DNA from: Gammaproteobacteria bacterium CG_4_10_14_0_2_um_filter_38_22
GTDB lineage: Bacteria; Pseudomonadota; Gammaproteobacteria; Coxiellales; Coxiellaceae
Direction of reading: 5' to 3'
Length of the DNA: 35,064 bases
Assembly (NCBI GenBank): GCA_002793195.1
Contig: PFPT01000058.1
Coordinates: 1-35,064 of the forward strand
Shown here: piece by piece, positions 8,811 to 16,977 of the stretch
How the letters are laid out: each line of letters begins with the position of its first letter
Numbering within the stretch: position 1 is the first letter of the stretch
Notes under the pieces: generated by a model
The model's database searches: none
What the model was told of the DNA's origin: nothing
What the model saw: the letters and a program-made list of their open reading frames with translations, nothing else
Translations under genes and position numbers: made by a program

Positions 8811-10964
8811 CTATTCTATTGTTTCTTGCAGTGCTTTCGCGCGACGTACCAATGCATTATCACGATACAAATCCCATTTCGGCACCACAGCAGCGCGATC
8901 TGTTTTTGGTAAGTGAATATCCACTGTTTTTTTACAATCATCACAACAAGCGACTTGATTCATTTGCGCTTTTATCGCTGCTGCAATGAGCGCGCTCGAT
9001 TCATATGAAAATCCTGGTAAATTCATCATCTTTGCTAATACCCGTAAAATCTTCCAAGCCGGTTTTGTATCACCATGCGGAATACTGGCATGCGAAAAAG
9101 ATTGCCAAACACCCGATGCATTGACAAACGTGCCGTCATTTTCTGAAAAGGGCGCAATCGGTAAAATAAAATCTGCATACTCACGCATTTTTTCAGATGC
9201 AAATGCTGAGAAACAGACGACTAGTTTTGCTGCTGATAATGTTTCCATTGCTTTTTGTGCATAAGCAGAATCGCATTCTAATTCAGCATCTAAAATAAAA
9301 TAAGCAGCAACAGGATCTGTTGTTAACAATGCCCTTGCATCACGACCCATTTTTTTTACAACAGCGCCTACTGCAGCGCGATGCGGAATACATCCAGCAA
9401 TCCAAGCACCTGCACTATTGGCGCCATCTGTTAACAACCCAACAGTTGCACCCGATAAATGCGCAATGTGATGCGCTAAATCACGAATGATAGACGCATG
9501 CGGATGATGATGCGCATAAGCCCCTAAAAATAGCGCGGCGTTTTTTGAAGATAATAACTTCTCAGCAATTTTTTTTGCTGACGCAGAAGGCGTAATGTTT
9601 TCTAAGCCAATAATTTTTTCATCTGGTTTTTGCATTAACAACGCTTTTGCAATCTCAGCAAGAGATTGCATCACATTATCTTGAATGATTTTTTCAGTTA
9701 ACGGGAATACAAATTCACACTCTGCTGGATTTACCGCCATAACGGATAAGTTATTTTGTGTGGCTTTAAAAATACGGGTGCTGATAATCGGTTGTTCACG
9801 TTTCACGTTTGAACCCACCAACAATAACGCATCCAAAGTTTCAATATCCGAAATTGTTTGATTTAATTGCGGGAACAAAGGACGACGCAATTGATCTGCA
9901 AAATCCGTTTCGCGAATACGGTGATCCACATGAGGTGATCCCAATTCACGAATGAACTGCTGAAATAAATAATACTCTTCGAGTGTTGCAGTATATCCTG
10001 CGATTCCCGCAATCTGATCATCACCCAATTCTTTTTTGATATGCGATGTCAAATGCGCAATTGCATCCAAAACATATTGCCATTCTACTGCTACCCACTG
10101 ATTATTTTTTTTCATCAAGGGCTTATAAATTCGATCAGTATGATACAACCCTTCAACACTAAAACGATCACGATCACTCATCCAAGATTCATTGATCATC
10201 TCATTTTCACGCGGCACAGCGCGAAAGACAGTACGCTCTTTTTTATATTCATGACCACGCGTATGCACATACATATTTGTACCAACACAATCATGTGGAG
10301 AAATAGAAGCGTGCTCTTTAATTTCCCAACCTCGCATGGCATAGCGCGCTGGTTTATTCGTCAACGCACCAACAGGACAAATGTCGATAATGTTGCCTGA
10401 TACTTCTGATCGTAAAAAATGTTTTACATAAGTGGTGATTTCTTCTTTTTCACCACGATTCACGACACCCAATTCACGCAGACCCGCTACTTCTTCACCA
10501 AAACGCACACAACGCGTGCATTGAATACAACGCGTCATCTCTGTTTCAATTAACGGACCAATATCTTGGCTACACACAGCGCGTTTCGGTTCTTTATATT
10601 CAGAATGCGCACGACCAAAACCCATTGACAAGTCTTGTAATTCACACTCCCCTCCTTGATCGCAAATCGGACAATCCAGCGGATGATTAATTAATAAAAA
10701 TTCCATCACATCACGCTGCGCTTTAATTGCCATGTCTGATTTTGTTTTTACTTTCATACTGGGTGTGATAGGTGTTGCACAAGCAGGTAATGGCTTGCCT
10801 GATTTTTCCACTTCAATTAAACACATGCGACAATTTGCAGCAACGGACAATTTTTTGTGATAGCAAAAACGCGGAATATAAACACCCGCAGCATCAGCCG
10901 CTTCAATAATTGTCGCACCTTCAGGTGCTGAAACTGTTTTTCCATCTAATTCAAATTCAATCAT
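8811..10964 (-). CDS. nuoG: NADH-quinone oxidoreductase subunit G
   Basis: This is the largest peripheral subunit of complex I (717 residues from the ATG at 10964). It carries a [2Fe-2S] cluster (C34, C45, C48, C62), a [4Fe-4S] cluster with one His ligand (H94, C98, C101, C107), and a second [4Fe-4S] cluster (C146, C149, C152, C196). A molybdopterin oxidoreductase-like domain without molybdenum chemistry follows from about residue 220. I place the start at ATG 10964 rather than GTG 10973. That choice makes a four-base ATGA overlap with the nuoF stop and matches the family start MIEF. I see no fourth set of cysteines of the N7 type in the C-terminal domain. Confidence 0.96.
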   Translation of the reverse strand: MIEFELDGKTVSAPEGATIIEAADAAGVYIPRFCYHKKLSVAANCRMCLIEVEKSGKPLPACATPITPSMKVKTKSDMAIKAQRDVMEFLLINHPLDCPICDQGGECELQDLSMGFGRAHSEYKEPKRAVCSQDIGPLIETEMTRCIQCTRCVRFGEEVAGLRELGVVNRGEKEEITTYVKHFLRSEVSGNIIDICPVGALTNKPARYAMRGWEIKEHASISPHDCVGTNMYVHTRGHEYKKERTVFRAVPRENEMINESWMSDRDRFSVEGLYHTDRIYKPLMKKNNQWVAVEWQYVLDAIAHLTSHIKKELGDDQIAGIAGYTATLEEYYLFQQFIRELGSPHVDHRIRETDFADQLRRPLFPQLNQTISDIETLDALLLVGSNVKREQPIISTRIFKATQNNLSVMAVNPAECEFVFPLTEKIIQDNVMQSLAEIAKALLMQKPDEKIIGLENITPSASAKKIAEKLLSSKNAALFLGAYAHHHPHASIIRDLAHHIAHLSGATVGLLTDGANSAGAWIAGCIPHRAAVGAVVKKMGRDARALLTTDPVAAYFILDAELECDSAYAQKAMETLSAAKLVVCFSAFASEKMREYADFILPIAPFSENDGTFVNASGVWQSFSHASIPHGDTKPAWKILRVLAKMMNLPGFSYESSALIAAAIKAQMNQVACCDDCKKTVDIHLPKTDRAAVVPKWDLYRDNALVRRAKALQETIE

Positions 10965-12229
10965 ACCAAGCACTTCTTATGTTCAATGTGATACACAAAT
11001 TCATCATAAAAATGTTTTAAAAATCCAGCAACTGGCCACGCTGCTGCTTCACCAAACGCACAGATCGTACGACCTTCAATTTTTTTTGCAACCGTGCGTA
11101 ACTGTTCTAAATCTTTCATGCTGCCTTCACCGTCTTCAATTTTTTTCACCAAACGGTAAATCCAACCGGTGCCTTCGCGACAGGGGGTGCATTGTCCGCA
11201 TGATTCATGCATGTAAAATTTTGAAATCCGTTTTAATGCGCGCACCACACAAGTTTGTTCGTTCATCACAATCACAGCGCCCGAACCCAAAGCAGAACCT
11301 GCTTTTGCTAAGCTGTCATAATCCATATTCGTTTGCATTATAATTTCTGCTGGTAAAACAGGCATGGAACTGCCGCCAGGAATCACTGCCTTTAATGGAA
11401 TACCATCTAGCATGCCGCCCGCTAAATTGAGTAATTCAGAAAAAGGCGTACCCATTGGAATTTCATAATTACCAGGCTTGTTCACATGCCCGCTCACACT
11501 AAAAATTTTGGTGCCGCCACTTTTCTCAGGCCCTAATTTTGCAAACCAATCCGCCCCTTTTTCTAAAATGACCGGGATAGAAGCATAAGATTCTGTGTTA
11601 TTAATATTAGTTGGACGACCATATAAACCAAAATTTGCAGGAAATGGGGGTTTAAATCGTGGCATGCCCCGTTTGCCTTCAAGCGAATTCATCAGCGCGG
11701 TTTCTTCACCACAAATATAAGCACCCGCGCTGTAGTGATTAAAAATATCGAAATCAATACCTGATCCTAAAATATTTTTCCCTGCTAATCCGGCTGAATA
11801 CATTTCTTTTAATGCCGCTTCACAACGCAAAAATGGCTCATGAAATTCACCTCGTAAAAAATTATAGGCAACCGACGCACCCATGACATAACAAGCAATC
11901 GCCAAACCTTCGAGCAACTGGTGTGGATTAAAACGTAAAATATCACGATCTTTAAATGTACCAGGTTCACTTTCATCTGAGTTACACAACACATATTTTT
12001 GTCCTGGCACATTGGGCGACACAAAACTCCACTTCAAGCCCGTTGGAAATCCAGCACCGCCACGACCACGTAAACTAGAAGCTTTAATCGTTTCAATAAT
12101 ACTAGATGGCGATGTTTTTTCTTTTAAAATTTTTCGCAACATTGCATAACCACCAACCGATTCGTAGGCTTTTAATGTCCACGGTTCGGGAAGATGTAAT
12201 GTGCGATAACAAACTTGATTTAATTGCAT
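10961..12229 (-). CDS. nuoF: NADH-quinone oxidoreductase subunit F
   Basis: This subunit binds NADH and FMN and begins electron transfer in complex I. It is 422 residues, the usual size. The glycine-rich FMN/NADH loop is GRGGAGFPTGLKW (residues 55-67). Further flavin and NADH contacts are in NSDESEPGTFKDRD and AYICGEETALMNSLEG. The N3 [4Fe-4S] cluster ligands are C344, C347, C350 and C390. The stop codon overlaps the nuoG start by four bases, so the two are probably translationally coupled. Confidence 0.97.
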   Translation of the reverse strand: MQLNQVCYRTLHLPEPWTLKAYESVGGYAMLRKILKEKTSPSSIIETIKASSLRGRGGAGFPTGLKWSFVSPNVPGQKYVLCNSDESEPGTFKDRDILRFNPHQLLEGLAIACYVMGASVAYNFLRGEFHEPFLRCEAALKEMYSAGLAGKNILGSGIDFDIFNHYSAGAYICGEETALMNSLEGKRGMPRFKPPFPANFGLYGRPTNINNTESYASIPVILEKGADWFAKLGPEKSGGTKIFSVSGHVNKPGNYEIPMGTPFSELLNLAGGMLDGIPLKAVIPGGSSMPVLPAEIIMQTNMDYDSLAKAGSALGSGAVIVMNEQTCVVRALKRISKFYMHESCGQCTPCREGTGWIYRLVKKIEDGEGSMKDLEQLRTVAKKIEGRTICAFGEAAAWPVAGFLKHFYDEFVYHIEHKKCLV

Positions 12230-12259
12230 GTCACCATCTCATCTAAAATAAAACACCAT

Positions 12260-12754
12260 TTAACGTGTCTCTAATTCATTTAATATTGTTTCAATTTTTT
12301 CGATCGTTAAATTTTCATGGTAGTCTTTGTCATTTACTTGACACATGGGCGCACCACCACACGCTGCTAAACATTCCACTTCACACAAAGTAAACTGACC
12401 ATCTGCCGTTGTTTCACCCGGCGAAATAGCCAAGCGTTTTTTCAAATGCGCTAAAATCTCATCACTGCCGCGCAACATACAAGAAATATTCGTACAAACA
12501 GCGATTTTATTTTTGCCAATGGGTTTTAAATGATACATATCGTAAAATGTAGCAACCTCATAGGCTTCAACATGTGGGATTTGCAAATAATCAGCCACTG
12601 CATTCATGGCTTCATCTGTTAAATGACCCCCATTTTGTTCTTGTACAGCCAGCAAACTGGCCACAACAGCAGAACGTCTTTGATCCGCCGGATATTTTGT
12701 TAACCAATGGTCAATATGTTTTTTAGTTTGCTCTGATAACTCAAATAATTTCAT
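12260..12754 (-). CDS. nuoE: NADH-quinone oxidoreductase subunit E
   Basis: This is a thioredoxin-fold [2Fe-2S] subunit (cluster N1a) that sits next to NuoF. It is 164 residues. The four ligands are C87, C92, C128 and C132, in CTNISC and CLAAC. The N-terminal helical domain precedes the fold as usual. It lies 30 bases upstream of nuoF and 61 bases downstream of nuoD. Confidence 0.97.
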   Translation of the reverse strand: MKLFELSEQTKKHIDHWLTKYPADQRRSAVVASLLAVQEQNGGHLTDEAMNAVADYLQIPHVEAYEVATFYDMYHLKPIGKNKIAVCTNISCMLRGSDEILAHLKKRLAISPGETTADGQFTLCEVECLAACGGAPMCQVNDKDYHENLTIEKIETILNELETR

Positions 12755-12815
12755 TATAATCTCTGCAAAAAATACAAATGATTTGCTTTGCTACTCTTAA
12801 ACTTGCTTTCGCACA

Positions 12816-14069
12816 CTATCTATCAATTTCACCAAACACCACATCTAAACTGGAAATAACCGCAACCAAATCAGCCAGCATATGACCACGACACATCTCA
12901 TCAATCGCAGACAAATGTGCAAATCCAGCAGCGCGCACTTTCATGCGATACGGTTTGTTCGAGCCATCCGAAACCAAATACACGCCAAACTCACCCTTGG
13001 GATGTTCAACTGCAGCATACACTTCACCGGCTGGCACATGATAACCTTCAGTGAAATATTTAAAGTGATGAATCATGCCTTCCATACTTTCTTTCATCAC
13101 TTCACGTGATGGTGGCTCATATTTATAATCATCTGATTTAATGGGCCCTGGATTTTTACGTAACCACGCAATACATTGCTTAATTATTTTATTAGACTGG
13201 CGCATTTCTTCAACACGCACTAAATAGCGATCATAACAATCCCCATTTTTTCCGATGGGAATTTGAAAATCAAGTTGCTCATAGGCTGCGTAAGGTTGTT
13301 TACGACGCAAATCCCATTCCACTCCTGAACCACGTAGCATGGGACCCGTGAATCCCAATTGCAATGCACGTTCAGGCGATACCACCGCAATACCTACCGT
13401 GCGTTGTTTAAAAATGCGATTGTCTGTTAGTAATGTTTCATACTCATCAACCAATTTTGGAAAACGATTGGTGAAATCTTCAATAAAATCGAGCAAAGAA
13501 CCTTGTCGATTGGCATTCTTTTTTTTCGTTTCTTTTTCATCGTGCCAACGCGATGCTTTATATTGTGGCATCGTATCGGGTAAATCTTTTGCAACTCCGC
13601 CGGGACGATAATAGGTAGCATGCATACGCGCACCTGACACGGCCTCATAACAATCCATTAAATCTTCACGTTCACGAAAGCAATATAGAAACACACTCAT
13701 ACCGCCGCAATCCAATGCATGCGATCCCAACCATAATAAATGATTTAAAATACGCGTAATTTCATCAAACATGGTACGAATATATTGCGCACGCACTGGC
13801 GCTTGAACACCGAGCAATTTTTCAATCGCCATAACATAACCATGTTCGTTACACATCATCGACACATAGTCCAAACGATCCATGTATCCGATTGTTTGAT
13901 TAAATGGTTTTGATTCCGCTAATTTTTCAGTGGCACGATGCAACAATCCAATGTGTGGATCAATTTTTTGAATCACCTCACCATCCACTTCCATAATCAA
14001 ACGCAACACACCATGCGCTGCTGGATGTTGTGGGCCAAAGTTGAAAGTGTAATTTTTAATTTCAGACAT
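12816..14069 (-). CDS. nuoD: NADH-quinone oxidoreductase subunit D
   Basis: This is the 49-kDa-type subunit that forms the quinone-binding site together with NuoB. It is 417 residues and related to the large subunit of NiFe hydrogenases without the metal ligands. The family N-terminus [15 protein letters not shown] is present, with the quinone-site His, followed by [14 protein letters not shown] and [13 protein letters not shown]. The C-terminus ends in DVVFGEIDR as expected. It is a separate gene, not fused to nuoC as in E. coli, and overlaps the nuoC end by eight bases. Confidence 0.97.
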   Translation of the reverse strand: MSEIKNYTFNFGPQHPAAHGVLRLIMEVDGEVIQKIDPHIGLLHRATEKLAESKPFNQTIGYMDRLDYVSMMCNEHGYVMAIEKLLGVQAPVRAQYIRTMFDEITRILNHLLWLGSHALDCGGMSVFLYCFREREDLMDCYEAVSGARMHATYYRPGGVAKDLPDTMPQYKASRWHDEKETKKKNANRQGSLLDFIEDFTNRFPKLVDEYETLLTDNRIFKQRTVGIAVVSPERALQLGFTGPMLRGSGVEWDLRRKQPYAAYEQLDFQIPIGKNGDCYDRYLVRVEEMRQSNKIIKQCIAWLRKNPGPIKSDDYKYEPPSREVMKESMEGMIHHFKYFTEGYHVPAGEVYAAVEHPKGEFGVYLVSDGSNKPYRMKVRAAGFAHLSAIDEMCRGHMLADLVAVISSLDVVFGEIDR

Positions 14070-14694
14070 AGCGATTATCTTCTCTAATGACTTTCGGAAC
14101 TAACGTTCTCGACTCAATGCTCACCGGTTCATACACACAGCGCTGCTGCTTTGCGTCATAACGCATTTCTACATCACCAATTAACGGGAAATCTTTGCGA
14201 AATGGATGACCCTTGAAACCATAATCTGTCAAAATGCGGCGCAAATCAGGATGACCTTCATAAACGATACCAAATAAATCATAAGATTCTCGTTCAAACC
14301 AATCAGCTGATTTCCAAATATCAATAACAGAAGGGACAATGGGCTCACTTGCTAAAAAAACTTTGATTCTAATGCGCATATTATTTGAAAGAGAAAGTAA
14401 GTGATAAACCGATGCAAACCGTGGTTTATCCCAGGCGATAACGCGCTCACCTTCATCACTCACTCCGCGACTGAAACCACTTTCAGTGGTTTGTATTGTG
14501 CGCCAATGTGAAATACCATAATCCGCATAATCCACACCACACACATCTATCAATACTTCAAAATGAAATTCATCACGCAATGTTTTTGCGATAAACAATA
14601 AATTTTCTGGCGCAACTTCAATCGTAAGACAATCTTTTATTTCTGCAGAAATCATCTTGTCTGAAAAATATTGCGTTATTTTTTCAATCAACAT
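14062..14694 (-). CDS. nuoC: NADH-quinone oxidoreductase subunit C
   Basis: This is the 30-kDa-type peripheral subunit of complex I, 210 residues. It shows the signature [20 protein letters not shown] followed by [13 protein letters not shown]. It has no cofactor and scaffolds NuoD and NuoB. Its end overlaps the nuoD start by eight bases, which supports coupled translation. It lies 19 bases after nuoB. Confidence 0.97.
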   Translation of the reverse strand: MLIEKITQYFSDKMISAEIKDCLTIEVAPENLLFIAKTLRDEFHFEVLIDVCGVDYADYGISHWRTIQTTESGFSRGVSDEGERVIAWDKPRFASVYHLLSLSNNMRIRIKVFLASEPIVPSVIDIWKSADWFERESYDLFGIVYEGHPDLRRILTDYGFKGHPFRKDFPLIGDVEMRYDAKQQRCVYEPVSIESRTLVPKVIREDNRYV

Positions 14695-14713
14695 AGTTTG
14701 TCCATTATTCGAT

Positions 14714-15193
14714 TTATCTTCGAATTATTTTTTTCTTATTAATTTTATTTTGCAATTGAATAATGCCATACAGCAACGCTTCTGCCGTCGGCGGACAACC
14801 TGGAACATAAACATCAACGGGGACAATGCGATCACACCCGCGCACAACAGAATAAGAATAATGATAATATCCACCACCGTTTGCACATGACCCCATGGAA
14901 ATGACCCATTTTGGTTCTGGCATTTGGTCATACACTTTTCGTAACGCCGGTGCCATTTTGTTACACAACGTACCGGCCACAATCATCACATCAGATTGGC
15001 GCGGACTAGGACGAAATATCAATCCAAAACGATCCACATCATAACGTGAAGCAGCGCACTGCATCATCTCAACCGCACAACAAGCCAAACCAAATGACAT
15101 AGGCCACATTGAACCGGAACGTGCCCAATTTACCAAATCATCAAATTTAGTAAGCAAAAAACCATCTTTTTTTAACATTTGTTGTAGTGACAT
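14714..15193 (-). CDS. nuoB: NADH-quinone oxidoreductase subunit B
   Basis: This subunit carries the terminal cluster N2, which reduces quinone. It is 159 residues. The ligands are the tandem pair C38-C39 in [11 protein letters not shown]103 in MGSCANGGG and C133 in [11 protein letters not shown], spaced as in the family. The C-terminus is unusually basic ([11 protein letters not shown]). It lies six bases after nuoA. Confidence 0.97.
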   Translation of the reverse strand: MSLQQMLKKDGFLLTKFDDLVNWARSGSMWPMSFGLACCAVEMMQCAASRYDVDRFGLIFRPSPRQSDVMIVAGTLCNKMAPALRKVYDQMPEPKWVISMGSCANGGGYYHYSYSVVRGCDRIVPVDVYVPGCPPTAEALLYGIIQLQNKINKKKIIRR

Positions 15194-15199
15194 ATTTAT

Positions 15200-15556
15200 T
15201 TATTCCCACTCCAGCGCGCCTTTGCGCCATTCGTAAATAAACCCAACAATTAAAATACCGAGAAAAAACATCATCGCCCAAAATGCAGTCCATCCTAAGT
15301 GACGCAACACCATCGCCCAAGGAAATAAAAATGCTGTTTCTAAATCAAAAATAATAAATAAAATTGCCACCAAGTAAAAACGCACATCAAACGGCATCCG
15401 CGCATCTTCAAATGCATCGAATCCACATTCATAAGGAGAATTTTTTGCAGGATTAGGACGACGCGGTCCAAGCAGCCAACCCAAACCAATCGGCGCCAAA
15501 CCTATAATTAACCCAATACCGATAAAAACCAGAATGGGGAAATAATTTGATAGCAT
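15200..15556 (-). CDS. nuoA: NADH-quinone oxidoreductase subunit A
   Basis: This is the first gene of the complex I operon: a 118-residue membrane subunit with three helices. The conserved cytoplasmic loop reads [20 protein letters not shown], which carries the Cys that lines the quinone channel, followed by [22 protein letters not shown] see only a weak GGGA ribosome site upstream of the ATG. The 77 bases between this gene and tRNA-Leu contain no convincing promoter, so transcription may come partly from upstream through secG and the tRNA. Confidence 0.97.
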   Translation of the reverse strand: MLSNYFPILVFIGIGLIIGLAPIGLGWLLGPRRPNPAKNSPYECGFDAFEDARMPFDVRFYLVAILFIIFDLETAFLFPWAMVLRHLGWTAFWAMMFFLGILIVGFIYEWRKGALEWE

Positions 15557-15633
15557 ATCGTTTTCCCAGTTATCAATTCACATTAACACCACTGAAAATC
15601 CAAGCTGCACCCAGATCACAGATAACTATAATA

Positions 15634-15715
15634 TACCGAGGAACGGACTCGAACCGTCACGGCTTGCGCCACAGCCACCTCAAGGCTGCGTGTCTACCAA
15701 TTCCACCACCCCGGC
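15634..15715 (-). tRNA. leuU: tRNA-Leu (anticodon GAG)
   Basis: A cloverleaf with the long variable arm of a type II tRNA is visible. The acceptor stem GCCGGGG pairs with CCTCGGT (two G-U pairs), the anticodon arm is CAGCC-TTGAGGT-GGCTG, and the T loop is GGTTCGAGTCC. It closely resembles E. coli tRNA-Leu(GAG), which also lies between secG and the nuo region's neighbours. The 3' CCA is not encoded, since TAT follows the discriminator A. Confidence 0.95.
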
Positions 15716-15754
15716 TTTATCACCCATCACCGACATTCACTTTACTGCATCACA

Positions 15755-16120
15755 CTATTTTTTCGTTGCATCCGGTGTAAATGACAACGCGTCTGAAGCG
15801 GGCGCTGCTGTTTTTGCTGCAGGCACTGGCTGTGTTGATACCGGCATAGCTGGCAACACAGGCATATTCAAGGTATTCGACTTTTTCTGATCATGCGCTG
15901 CTAAGTAACTCAGTGAAATGCTAGTTGCAAAAAAAATTGCAGCGCATATCGCTGTTAATTTCATCAAAAATGGAACTGAACCTGCACTACCAAACATCGT
16001 GTTTGATGAGCCGCTGCCAAAAGAAGCACCGACATCCGCACCACGACCGTGTTGCAATAACACCAACGCAATAATTGCAATTGCAACCAACATATGTAAA
16101 ACCAAAATCAACTGTTGCAT
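15755..16120 (-). CDS. secG: Protein-export membrane protein SecG
   Basis: This small subunit of the SecYEG translocon improves protein export across the inner membrane. It is 121 residues with two hydrophobic helices (about 3-22 and 52-72). They are separated by the family loop LLQHGRGADVGASFGSGSSN, followed by TMFGSAGS. The last 45 residues are a Pro/Ala/Thr-rich tail, as often seen in gammaproteobacterial SecG. Its start overlaps the tpiA end by 13 bases. tRNA-Leu follows 39 bases after its stop. Confidence 0.95.
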   Translation of the reverse strand: MQQLILVLHMLVAIAIIALVLLQHGRGADVGASFGSGSSNTMFGSAGSVPFLMKLTAICAAIFFATSISLSYLAAHDQKKSNTLNMPVLPAMPVSTQPVPAAKTAAPASDALSFTPDATKK

Positions 16121-16866
16121 AATTTACCTATTTCCAAAAAACTTGCTGCGTTCAACGAAGCACCGCCAATAAGCGCGCCATCAATATCATTCATCTTAAA
16201 CAATGCTTTTGCATTTTCTGGCTTCACACTACCACCGTATAAAATACGAGTTGTATTTGCCAAAGCGGCATCCGCTTCAAATAAACGCGCACGAATTGCC
16301 GCATGCACATCTTGCGCTTCTTCAGGTGACGCTGTTTTTCCAGTGCCAATTGCCCAAACAGGTTCATAGGCAATCACCAACCCTGAAAATGCAGGGCAAT
16401 TATCTTTCAATACGAACACAACTTCAAGTTGTTCTTTCACAACTGATAATGCATCCCCTTTTTCACGTTCCGCCAATGTTTCACCTACACACAAAATAGG
16501 CTGCATTCCTGCGTCAATCACCCTTTCACATTTTTTAATGAGCTGCGCATTGCTTTCATGGAACTGTTGTCGACGTTCAGAATGTCCAACAATCACATAA
16601 TGACAACCCAGATCTTTCAACATCATTGCTGAAACTTCACCTGTGTACGCACCATCTGTATATTCCGAAACTGTTTGCGCACCAAAACGCACAACAGATT
16701 GTGATAATAATTCCGTACAATTTAATAAATGTACAAATGGCGGAAAAACTGCCCATTCAATATCTGCTGTTGCCGCTGCTTGATCCGCAATCAATGATAA
16801 TAATGATCGCGCGCTGGCTTGCGTGCCATGCATTTTCCAATTACCCGCTATAAGCGATCGACGCAT
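16108..16866 (-). CDS. tpiA: Triose-phosphate isomerase
   Basis: This enzyme interconverts dihydroxyacetone phosphate and glyceraldehyde 3-phosphate in glycolysis and gluconeogenesis, in the cytoplasm. From the ATG at 16866 it is 252 residues, the normal TIM-barrel length. Catalytic residues are visible: N9 and K11 in GNWKMHG, H95 in VGHSERR, E168 in AYEPVWAIGTGK, and the phosphate loop in YGGSVKPENA. The start is fixed by AGGAG nine bases upstream; the 16 extra codons of the longer frame have no such site. The stop overlaps secG. Confidence 0.97.
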   Translation of the reverse strand: MRRSLIAGNWKMHGTQASARSLLSLIADQAAATADIEWAVFPPFVHLLNCTELLSQSVVRFGAQTVSEYTDGAYTGEVSAMMLKDLGCHYVIVGHSERRQQFHESNAQLIKKCERVIDAGMQPILCVGETLAEREKGDALSVVKEQLEVVFVLKDNCPAFSGLVIAYEPVWAIGTGKTASPEEAQDVHAAIRARLFEADAALANTTRILYGGSVKPENAKALFKMNDIDGALIGGASLNAASFLEIGKLCNS

Positions 16867-16893
16867 GATAATTTGCTCCTGAACAAAACGCAC

Positions 16894-16902
16894 ATGATAA
16901 CA
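16894..16902 (-). promoter_or_regulatory. Candidate extended -10 promoter of tpiA-secG
   Basis: On the minus strand TGTTATCAT matches an extended -10 box (TGn followed by five of six consensus bases). It lies 27 bases upstream of the tpiA ATG, which would give a short leader with the AGGAG site. No good -35 box is seen, as is tolerated by extended -10 promoters. It may also drive tRNA-Leu and nuo. Confidence 0.4.
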
Positions 16903-16903
16903 G

Positions 16904-16927
16904 GAGTTTTGCACAAAGTGCGAACTC
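16904..16927. repeat. Interrupted inverted repeat just upstream of the tpiA -10
   Basis: GAGTT-TT-GCAC-AAA-GTGC-G-AACTC forms two stacked stems (5 and 4 bp) with a small bulge. It sits directly upstream of the candidate tpiA -10, where a -35 element or an operator would lie. It could instead be the terminator hairpin of the upstream 924-residue gene, but no T run follows it. Its role is not known. Confidence 0.45.
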
Positions 16928-16977
16928 AGAATGCAGGTCGTTACGCACGAAGCTCAAATAATATAAAAAAGCACGTT

